The notes under the pieces were generated by a model, which ran no database searches, was not told the DNA's origin, and saw only the letters and a list, made by a program, of their open reading frames with translations. A stretch of 5,357 nucleotides of DNA from Chloroflexota bacterium (lineage in GTDB: Bacteria > Chloroflexota > Dehalococcoidia > Lucifugimonadales > Lucifugimonadaceae): contig JACPRT010000060.1 in the NCBI GenBank assembly GCA_016189845.1, positions 1 to 5,357 of the forward strand, given 5' to 3'. This document shows positions 1-5,357 of the stretch, piece after piece; position 1 is the stretch's first letter, and each line of letters opens with the position of its first letter. The position numbers were made by a program, and so were the translations under genes.

Positions 1-352
1 CGGCTGCGTCTTCACCGAGGAATCTGAACCAGTCGATCCACGACGTCGACAGGGCGGCAGGGGCCATCAGGACGAGGACGCAGACGATCAACCAGACGAT
101 CGAACGGGCGCCCTGCCCAAAGAGGGCCGATGCGACGGGGGCGGCGAGCAGCGCCAGCGACAGAACGAGGCCGGTGTGGGCGACGACGTAGTCGGATACC
201 GGCCCGAACGGCAGCCGGCCCAGGTATTGCTCCCACAGCTCTTGAAGCGTGGCAGCCGCGGCGGAGTCGAGGAATAGAGTCACAGCGAGATACGTGACAA
301 TCCCGACGAAGGCGGCTCGCGCCGCCACGAGCGACAGCTGCAGCCAGGTCAT
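1..352 (-). CDS. Small multi-pass membrane protein, N-terminal part (3' end outside window)
   Basis: Reading from the ATG at 352-350, the frame stays open for 117 codons to the left edge. The ATG overlaps the DUF58 TGA as ATGA, the same junction type as between the membrane protein and MoxR genes, and a ribosome-binding sequence precedes it. The protein begins MTWLQLSLVAARAAFVGIVT. Three hydrophobic segments are visible: about 8-30 (helix or signal anchor), 57-78 (TGLVLSLALLAAPVASALFG) and 82-103 (SIVWLIVCVLVLMAPAAL). Between the first two is a polar loop with LQELWEQYLGRLPFGPVSDY, and the visible part ends in WIDWFRFLGEDAA. I do not recognise a family. Genes after DUF58 in MoxR clusters often encode small membrane proteins, vWA (Bat-type) proteins or transglutaminase-like membrane proteins, and this N-terminus could open any of these. 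An overlapping minus-strand frame (857-12) is Arg/Ser-rich and crosses the gene border, so I prefer this frame. Confidence 0.82.
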   Translation of the reverse strand, partial: MTWLQLSLVAARAAFVGIVTYLAVTLFLDSAAAATLQELWEQYLGRLPFGPVSDYVVAHTGLVLSLALLAAPVASALFGQGARSIVWLIVCVLVLMAPAALSTSWIDWFRFLGEDAA

Positions 353-1758
353 GTGACCTTGGCTCCCCGCGTGAAGCGGAGCAGCGCGCTGGCGAACGCC
401 TCTTTCCTGGGGTCCCATTCGAGCACGATCGCAGACCTTCGCCGAAGGTCCTCGACCACCGGCCTGGTCTCGAAATGCCGGATGCGCGTGGCGAAGCCGG
501 AACCCGGAAGCTGTTCCGCGGGGTACAGGTACCCGTTGATTCCGACCACCCACACCGGCATCCGGCGGATCCTGGATGGCGACAGATGGCCGAGAGTCTC
601 GATGCCCTGCAGCAGCCGGGGGTGGACGGCAGGGCTGGGCGAATCCGGGCCGGGCTGCACGTCGAGCCGCGTAATGACGATGCATACCGGCGACAGGGCG
701 AGCAGATGCTGCCGGACGACGTGAGACGCGCGGACCAGGTCGTAGTACTCGCCTTCCGGCGACAGCTTCGCCAGTCTTGCACTGAGCGACTGGTAGTGGC
801 GGCGTCCGACGTCGGGATACAGGAAATCGTCCGGTGTTCCCGAGAAATGTGCGCCAACGTAGTATCCGTGGGTCAGGAAGAAGTGACCGATCGCGTTGGC
901 CGCCTCGATGGCGCTTTCGAGCGGGTTGATGAGATTCGTGCCGACGAGCATGTGACGGGAGCAGTCGACGAAAATCCAGACGGCCCGGCGTCCCTCCCGC
1001 TGGAACTCGTTGACCAGGGGCCTGCCTGCTGTGGCCGCGGCGTGGCGGGCCGACGCCTTCCAGTTGATCGACCGTATTGGATCGCCCGCGGTGTATTCGC
1101 GGATCTCCTTGAAATCTGTCGTGGCCACACCGAGCGCCGCCAGCGCACCTGCGGGATACGCGCTGCTCGCGATGCCACCGTGGGCGCGAAGACGTCTGAC
1201 CGGCAGGACCCTCGGGAACACGCTCAGCGTCGTAGCGGCCGGGCCCACGCCACGCGTCGCCGGCCACAGGTCAAATACGTGGCGAGACTCCCACTGAGTC
1301 GAGGGAAGCTCGTAGATGCCTCGCTTGGAGCAATCGATGGCGTACCGGTTGATGTACGTTGCCGGTCGCAACCACTTCCACAGCATCCGCACATTGGAAC
1401 CACTGGCCAGGGCGAGGTCGGTCGAAAAACTGTCGAAAACGGCCACCGGTCCAAAACCGGTACCCACGTTTACTACCCATTCGACCTCGATCCGCTCGCC
1501 GATTGAAACCGAGTTGCGGCTCACGCGCCGCTGTATGCGTACGTCGCCTGGGGATTTGACGGTGAGCCCGATCGCAAGGCCGAGCAACAACGTGACTCCG
1601 ACTGCCAGGGCGGGGATATTGCCGAGGAAGACGGATCCGCTGATGAACACCAGGGACACCGCGGCCGCCCAGCCGGCATATGCCGTTGGCGATCGCGCGA
1701 TGGTCCCCACTGCCGGCGCAGTTGCATGCCGGGCTTCCGCAGGCAACCTGTGCGTCAT
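349..1758 (-). CDS. DUF58 family membrane-anchored protein with vWA-like domain
   Basis: This 469-residue protein has an N-terminal hydrophobic hairpin (about 27-46 and 48-67), a beta-rich segment (about 70-185) and then the DUF58 signature: DFKEIREYTAGDPIRSINWK at 215-234, followed by LVNEFQREGRRAVWIFVDCS (248-267). The latter leads into a vWA-like fold. The metal-site motif is degenerate: D265-C-S267-R-H269, where a vWA MIDAS has D-x-S-x-S. VITRLD (361-366) lies where a later vWA strand would be. The C-terminus (VVEDLRRRSAIVLEWDP, 434-450) matches the pattern of long DUF58 proteins in which a final strand ends in W-D-P. The ATG at 1758 is 1 nt after the MoxR stop and has no clear Shine-Dalgarno, so it is probably translated by ribosomes finishing MoxR. 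DUF58 proteins are the standard partners of MoxR ATPases, and their biochemical role is not firmly known. The TGA overlaps the next ATG by 4 nt. Confidence 0.95.
   Translation of the reverse strand: MTHRLPAEARHATAPAVGTIARSPTAYAGWAAAVSLVFISGSVFLGNIPALAVGVTLLLGLAIGLTVKSPGDVRIQRRVSRNSVSIGERIEVEWVVNVGTGFGPVAVFDSFSTDLALASGSNVRMLWKWLRPATYINRYAIDCSKRGIYELPSTQWESRHVFDLWPATRGVGPAATTLSVFPRVLPVRRLRAHGGIASSAYPAGALAALGVATTDFKEIREYTAGDPIRSINWKASARHAAATAGRPLVNEFQREGRRAVWIFVDCSRHMLVGTNLINPLESAIEAANAIGHFFLTHGYYVGAHFSGTPDDFLYPDVGRRHYQSLSARLAKLSPEGEYYDLVRASHVVRQHLLALSPVCIVITRLDVQPGPDSPSPAVHPRLLQGIETLGHLSPSRIRRMPVWVVGINGYLYPAEQLPGSGFATRIRHFETRPVVEDLRRRSAIVLEWDPRKEAFASALLRFTRGAKVT
353..368 (-). promoter_or_regulatory. 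Ribosome-binding region of the left-edge membrane protein gene
   Basis: On the minus strand GGGGAG (368-363) lies 10 nt, and AAGG (360-357) 4 nt, upstream of the ATG at 352-350. Either can serve, and their presence supports a real start overlapping the DUF58 stop. The site is inside the DUF58 coding sequence. Confidence 0.5.
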
Positions 1759-1759
1759 T

Positions 1760-2785
1760 TCAGGCAGGTGCGGGCTTGCGCTTCAGCTCGGTCGGGACCG
1801 GAGTCGAATCGACGATTTCCTGGACCACCGACGAATCCACCGTCCCTTCGATCACGATCTCGGTCCTCAGGATCACGCGATGCGACAGCGCGTCCGTTGC
1901 GACGCTCTTCACGTCGTCCGGCACAACGAAATCACGGCCGTGAATGACCGCGAGCGCCCGCGCCGCCTTCAGCAGCGCCAGACCACCACGTGGGCTCGCC
2001 CCTACCTCGATCTTTGCGTGTTCGCGTGTCGATCTCACGAGCCTGCCGATGTACTCGAGGATCGTCGGGTCGACGTAGACAGCGCTTTCGACCAGGTCCT
2101 GCAGCTGCCGGAACCGGTCTGCTTCGACCACATCCGATACCGAAGACGAAGGATCGTCGCTCCGCCAGGTGATCCTGCGAGACAGAATCTCCTGCTCGGC
2201 CTCCAGCGATCCCGGGTAGCCGGTCGAAAGCCGAAGCATGAACCGGTCGAGCTGTGCCTCGGGCAGGGGATACGTACCTTCCTGCTCGATCGGGTTCTGG
2301 GTCGCCAGCACTATGAACGGGGACCCTATCGGATACGTCTCGCCTTCGATGGTCACCTGGCGCTCCTCCATCGCCTCGAGCAGCGCAGATTGCGTTTTTG
2401 GCGGCGCTCGGTTGATCTCGTCCGCGAGAAGCACGCGCGTGAAGATCGGGCCCTTGACGATCTCGAACGTGCCGTCGTTCTGCCGCCAGATCTTCGTCCC
2501 CAGGATGTCGGCGGGCAGCAGATCGGGCGTGAACTGCACCCTTGTGAAGCCACAGCCGATCGAACGTGCGATGACCTTGGCAAGGAGCGTCTTGCCGAGT
2601 CCGGGGAGGTCCTCGAACAACACGTGGCCATTGGCCAGCGCCGCGGCCAGGACCTTTCGCAGGAGGATGCGGTTGCCCACGAACACGCCGCCGACGGCGT
2701 CGATGATCGCGTCGCAGTCTCTCTGCGCGGCTTCGAAATCGCCGCTCGTCCGCGGCAGATTGAGGTCGTCCGTTCTCACCGTCAT
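1760..2785 (-). CDS. MoxR-family AAA+ ATPase
   Basis: This 341-residue protein has all the hallmarks of the MoxR family (AAA_3 core plus lid) at a usual family length. Walker A is DLPGLGKT at residues 59-66, Walker B is VLLADE at 118-123, sensor 1 is ATQNP at 161-165 with N164, the arginine-finger region is LDRFMLR at 179-185, and sensor 2 is GASPRG at 262-267. The MoxR-typical block DEINRAPPKTQSALLEAMEE follows Walker B, and FTPDLLPADILG (85-96) precedes it. All catalytic residues are intact, so it should hydrolyse ATP. MoxR ATPases are soluble, usually form hexamers, and are thought to remodel or activate partner proteins, typically with a vWA or DUF58 partner, which here follows 1 nt downstream. 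The ATG at 2785 overlaps the upstream stop as ATGA, and an imperfect GGCGGA lies about 5 nt upstream, so translation is probably coupled. The last 15 residues (proline and lysine rich) lie beyond the lid domain and look unstructured. Confidence 0.97.
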   Translation of the reverse strand: MTVRTDDLNLPRTSGDFEAAQRDCDAIIDAVGGVFVGNRILLRKVLAAALANGHVLFEDLPGLGKTLLAKVIARSIGCGFTRVQFTPDLLPADILGTKIWRQNDGTFEIVKGPIFTRVLLADEINRAPPKTQSALLEAMEERQVTIEGETYPIGSPFIVLATQNPIEQEGTYPLPEAQLDRFMLRLSTGYPGSLEAEQEILSRRITWRSDDPSSSVSDVVEADRFRQLQDLVESAVYVDPTILEYIGRLVRSTREHAKIEVGASPRGGLALLKAARALAVIHGRDFVVPDDVKSVATDALSHRVILRTEIVIEGTVDSSVVQEIVDSTPVPTELKRKPAPA

Positions 2786-4749
2786 CGGGTTCCGCCCGGC
2801 GCCAGGACCGAAGATCGCAGCTGGTCGGCGAAGCCCGTCCTCGCGACCGGGGTCTTGTCGGCCGTACGCCGCCGCATCGAAGGCAGATCGTACCAGCGGG
2901 TCTTCGCGTCACGGTACTGGACGATCCGGCCAAATTGCGTGATCAAAACCTCGCGCGTCATCCCGGACCTCCACCCGATCATCACGAGGGCGACCGCGAG
3001 CCGGATGCGGTCGCCTCGCTCCACGAAAGCCTGCCTGGCATCCGCCCATGCCACATTCGCGGCATCCCCGGTTAGATCGACCCGGGCCGCGGCGCCTGGC
3101 GGGGACGATGCGATCGCCTGCTCCATGCGTTCCGCGGCGAGACTCCGCGCGACACGGGCGCGCTTGCTACCCGGCCCGCCGGCCAGGCTCCGCCATGCCA
3201 GCCGTGGCAGTCCCTGGGTCGGCGCCGTCGCATCGACCAGCGGGCTTACGGCCATCACGACTTCGTCGATCGGACGTGACGCAGCCGTCATCGCCGTGGC
3301 GATACGCACCGCCAGGACCGAGGCCTCTCCGGTTTCGACGAAACCCTCGCGGATGGCAGCCGCGCGCGTCAGCGCGCGGTCGGGGACAGGGCTGGCGTTC
3401 TGCCGGTGGTGGCGCCACTCGCGCCACGCGGGCAGCGCCGGGGGCAAGGACGCCCGTTCGCCTATGCCCGCCGCTGCTCGCGCCATCAGATAGGCCACCG
3501 GCAGCGCCAGCCCGAGCCATTCGATCAGGGGAGCATAGACAGTCGATTCGTAGACTGCCGGCCTTACGACCGTTGCGTACAGGGCGATCAGCCCTCCGAG
3601 GTTGGCGTTGCGGAACTGTGATCCGGCAAGCCAGGCAATCACCGAGGCCGCCACGGGGGGCATGTTCCCGGCCGCCAACGACCTGGCCATCTCACCCGCC
3701 GCCAGCGCGGCGAGGGCGGAAAACCCGACGACGCCGGCAACCTGGGCGGGCGCGCCGACCGCCTCCATCTGTTGCGCGGTTCCCCAGACGACGACGCCAA
3801 GCGCCAGCGAGCGAGAGGCCGCGAACAGCGGCCCGAGCCTGCGGCGGTCCCAGCGGGCGGTGTATCCGGATGTGCTGCGCTCCAGCCCCAGGATGGTCAC
3901 TCCGGCAGCCACCCAGCGGTCGACGCCTGCCGTCACCGACAGATAGGGCAACAGCCGGGCGCCGATCCGTTCGTATCGCTCGGACAGGGTCAACTCCACG
4001 GCCAGATTGTTCAGCAAGTGGAATGTCAGGTAGCCGGCGACCGCCAGGCCAGCCCACAGGACGAGCGCGGCAACCATGTGCGAACGGCGAGACACCCGGA
4101 CCAGGCGGATGAGCCAGAAGGAGGCATATCCTGCCCCGGCCGTCCAGACAGGCCATGCATAGAATCCCAGACCGAGGCCGGTGCGGACCGTTATGGGCCC
4201 ATTTGGCTCCAGGAGATACCAGGCTGCGATGGATGCGACGAATGCCTGGACGGCTGCCCGGATCGACACCGGCCGCCATAGCGAAAAGCTCGCTCGATAC
4301 AGGGAAAGAGCGGCGCCGCCGAAGAACACCGCGATCGACAGCGCACGCAACGGCGTCAGGTAGGGCGAGACGAACGCGATCAGACTGTTCAAGATCGGCA
4401 CGGGGACCGAAGCGGTCGCAAGGTCCGGCAGGGCCCGCAGGAGCGCAAAGAGCACCAGCGATGCGGATAGCCCCCTGAGAGCGATCGCAGTCGCGCCCGG
4501 CCACGGACCGGTCCGCCAGGCCAAAAATGGGATCCCCTGAGCGAGAGCGAACGCCACGGCGGCCGCGTACAGCGCGAAGACCGGGCCTTGCATGGAATGG
4601 GAGTCGATGCCGCCCCGGGAAGCAAGCGGCCCCCCCAGTGCATAACCGGCCGCTATGATCACGATGACCAGCACCGCCGGCCTGGCCAGTGCGGCGATCA
4701 GTGCGGAGTACCGCGTCTGCGGTCTAGACTCTTGAACGATTCTTGCCAC
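2782..4749 (-). CDS. Large polytopic membrane protein of unknown function with duplicated C-terminal tail
   Basis: This 655-residue protein belongs to no family I recognise. It starts at GTG 4749 with a good Shine-Dalgarno and ends in a TGA that overlaps the ATG of the MoxR gene (ATGA). Residues about 20-425 are dominated by hydrophobic stretches, clear ones near 21-40, 55-77, 86-106, 135-151, 161-180, 193-216, 225-246, 333-352, 383-400 and 405-425, with weaker ones near 265-290, 311-326 and 364-376; I estimate 9-13 membrane helices. Residues about 430-655 are polar and arginine-rich, as expected of a cytoplasmic tail. The tail contains two related segments, 467-505 and 572-610, described separately. 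I see no transglutaminase catalytic triad, ATPase, protease or glycosyltransferase motif. Its place between the DUF4129-like gene and moxR-like gene, with tight coupling on both sides, suggests a membrane partner or client of the MoxR/DUF58 pair. The position resembles that of uncharacterised multi-pass proteins in archaeal MoxR clusters, but I cannot show homology. Confidence 0.85.
   Translation of the reverse strand: MARIVQESRPQTRYSALIAALARPAVLVIVIIAAGYALGGPLASRGGIDSHSMQGPVFALYAAAVAFALAQGIPFLAWRTGPWPGATAIALRGLSASLVLFALLRALPDLATASVPVPILNSLIAFVSPYLTPLRALSIAVFFGGAALSLYRASFSLWRPVSIRAAVQAFVASIAAWYLLEPNGPITVRTGLGLGFYAWPVWTAGAGYASFWLIRLVRVSRRSHMVAALVLWAGLAVAGYLTFHLLNNLAVELTLSERYERIGARLLPYLSVTAGVDRWVAAGVTILGLERSTSGYTARWDRRRLGPLFAASRSLALGVVVWGTAQQMEAVGAPAQVAGVVGFSALAALAAGEMARSLAAGNMPPVAASVIAWLAGSQFRNANLGGLIALYATVVRPAVYESTVYAPLIEWLGLALPVAYLMARAAAGIGERASLPPALPAWREWRHHRQNASPVPDRALTRAAAIREGFVETGEASVLAVRIATAMTAASRPIDEVVMAVSPLVDATAPTQGLPRLAWRSLAGGPGSKRARVARSLAAERMEQAIASSPPGAAARVDLTGDAANVAWADARQAFVERGDRIRLAVALVMIGWRSGMTREVLITQFGRIVQYRDAKTRWYDLPSMRRRTADKTPVARTGFADQLRSSVLAPGGTR
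2920..3036 (-). repeat. Internal protein repeat, copy 2 (tail of the membrane protein)
   Basis: Encodes residues 572-610 of the 655-aa membrane protein, matching copy 1 at R572, FVE (575-577), G579, D580, LAV (584-586), EV (600-601) and V610. The spacing between the FVE.G and LAV blocks is identical in both copies; one residue is missing before the EV block. The segment after LAV (ALVMIGWRSGMTREVL) could form helix-turn-helix-like packing, but I do not claim DNA binding. Confidence 0.5.
3235..3351 (-). repeat. Internal protein repeat, copy 1 (tail of the membrane protein)
   Basis: Encodes residues 467-505 of the 655-aa membrane protein. The key shared residues are R467, FVE (470-472), G474, the acid at 475, LAV (479-481), EV (496-497) and V505. 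Copy 2 lies 105 residues further on. The match is visible at protein level; the DNA has diverged, so it is an old duplication of a helical module rather than a recent repeat. Confidence 0.5.
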
Positions 4750-5357
4750 GGGCCGTCTCCGGGTTCACGCCGGCTTCTGAAGGTTGAGCCGGCGGCGGCG
4801 GCGCTGACGGTGGCGTGGCTGTCAGCCGCCGCCACGCCCGCCACGCTCTTTCGAACTGGGCGCGAGAGATCGTGTGCTCGCTGTAGTCCGCCTCTTCGAA
4901 CGCGCTGACGAGGACGTCGAGGGCGGCCTGATCAGAGACCAGCGCCTTGTTGACGAGCACGGCTTCTGCATCGCGTGGGGTTGCCCCGGGTCCGAGCCTG
5001 GCGCTGCTGCGGTGTCTGCCCAGAAAATCGTTGAAGAGCCGGACGATCTCCTGTCTGTAATCGACGATCCGCAGCTGAATCGGAGGCACAGGCGGTGTCG
5101 AGCCCGGCTCGTTCAGCTGGCACCCGATTTCGATCGAAGCGAGTTCTGAGAAAGTGCATACGACCGTTGCGAAGCCTGCAGGGTCGGTCGTTTCAGTCTC
5201 GGTATCGGCCTTGCCGGCCTGGAACCGGACGGCGATGCCGCCTGCGACCTCACCGGCGTGAGTCGTGACGTGAGCGCGCAGCTCGAGCGGGTCGCCGATT
5301 CCCCACACCGCAGGCAGATCCGGTGCGATCTGGGGCAATTCGAGCCGCAGGGCGTAG
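4724..5357 (-). CDS. Ig-like plus DUF4129-like domain protein, C-terminal part (5' end outside window)
   Basis: The frame is open to the right edge, so the start is not seen; 210 residues are visible from 5356 to a TAG stop at 4724-4726. A TTG at 5336-5338 lies in frame, but the reading continues upstream through YALRLE, which looks like a beta strand, so I do not take it as the start. Residues about 6-98 look like a bacterial Ig-like fold (GDPLELRAHVTTHAGEVAGG, then TTDPAGFATVVCTF, the usual 'D..G.A' turn). Residues about 99-179 resemble the DUF4129 C-terminal domain found in TgpA-type transglutaminase-like membrane proteins: EIVRLFNDFL, GPGATPRDAE, then FEEADYSEHTISRAQFERAW ending in WRRL. 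Residues 180-193 are proline-rich (PPSAPPPPAQP), followed by a basic end. No membrane helix separates the two domains in the visible part. The unseen N-terminus could carry a signal peptide, membrane helices or a transglutaminase domain; this is inference. The gene is first in the visible operon and overlaps the next by 26 nt. Confidence 0.78.
   Translation of the reverse strand, partial: YALRLELPQIAPDLPAVWGIGDPLELRAHVTTHAGEVAGGIAVRFQAGKADTETETTDPAGFATVVCTFSELASIEIGCQLNEPGSTPPVPPIQLRIVDYRQEIVRLFNDFLGRHRSSARLGPGATPRDAEAVLVNKALVSDQAALDVLVSAFEEADYSEHTISRAQFERAWRAWRRLTATPPSAPPPPAQPSEAGVNPETARGKNRSRV
4756..4760 (-). promoter_or_regulatory. Shine-Dalgarno for the 655-aa membrane protein gene
   Basis: On the minus strand GGAGA (4760-4756) sits 6 nt upstream of the GTG at 4749-4747. 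An in-frame TGA at 4767-4765 closes the frame just upstream, so this GTG is the first possible start. Both points fix the start inside the end of the preceding gene, giving the 26-nt overlap. Confidence 0.7.

Noticed and set aside
346..359. Inverted repeat AGGTCA-TG-TGACCT at the DUF58 stop and next start
   Set aside because: The arms are only 6 bp with a 2-nt spacer, too tight for an RNA hairpin. It lies inside coding sequence within an operon, where an operator is unlikely; chance is enough to explain it.
12..857. A 281-codon minus-strand frame over the DUF58 end and left-edge gene
   Set aside because: It crosses the DUF58/left-edge gene border in another frame and reads as Arg/Ser-rich low complexity. 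The coupled frame from 352 gives plausible membrane helices.
475..1506. A 343-codon plus-strand open frame
   Set aside because: It is antisense to DUF58, has no recognisable motif and no operon context; it is a shadow of the DUF58 codon bias.
1316..3493. A 725-codon open frame on the plus strand, antisense to three genes
   Set aside because: It begins inside DUF58, runs across the whole MoxR gene and ends inside the membrane protein gene. Its translation is Arg-rich with no domain pattern, while the minus strand encodes an unmistakable MoxR ATPase. High GC makes stop codons rare in antisense frames.
3048..4112. A 354-codon plus-strand open frame
   Set aside because: The translation is Arg/Pro-rich low complexity, lying wholly opposite the membrane protein gene.
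5336..5338. TTG as start of the right-edge gene
   Set aside because: The frame is open upstream to the window edge and the upstream residues continue the beta-strand pattern, so the true start is outside the window.

Overview
The window is the interior of one tightly packed, GC-rich, minus-strand operon, read from right (5357) to left (1). It holds five genes: two run off the window edges and three are complete. The junctions are a 26-nt overlap, an ATGA 4-nt overlap, a 1-nt gap and another ATGA 4-nt overlap. There is no room for an internal promoter or terminator in an intergenic gap, and I see no RNA gene, mobile element or CRISPR array. The host cannot be named. High GC, GTG and ATG starts and visible Shine-Dalgarno sequences suit many high-GC bacteria. 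The proteins are arginine-rich and not strongly acidic, which argues against a haloarchaeon even though the gene set resembles archaeal MoxR clusters.

Layout in transcription order: (1) 5357-4724, the C-terminal 210 residues of a protein with an Ig-like beta domain, a DUF4129-like helical domain and a proline-rich tail; (2) 4749-2782, a 655-residue polytopic membrane protein of unknown function with a cytoplasm-sized C-terminal tail of about 225 residues that contains an ancient internal duplication; (3) 2785-1760, a canonical MoxR-family AAA+ ATPase; (4) 1758-349, a membrane-anchored DUF58 protein with a vWA-like domain; (5) 352-1, the N-terminal 117 residues of a small multi-pass membrane protein that continues beyond the left edge.

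MoxR ATPases paired with DUF58 proteins are a widespread module, and DUF4129 or transglutaminase-like membrane proteins are common companions. MoxR proteins are generally thought to act as chaperone-like ATPases that remodel or activate partner proteins, with the vWA/DUF58 partner as adaptor. By inference, this locus encodes a membrane-associated MoxR machine whose client is the Ig/DUF4129 protein, the large unknown membrane protein, or a complex of both. The ATPase and DUF58 genes are ordinary. The novelty lies in the 655-residue membrane protein and in the domain arrangement of the first gene.
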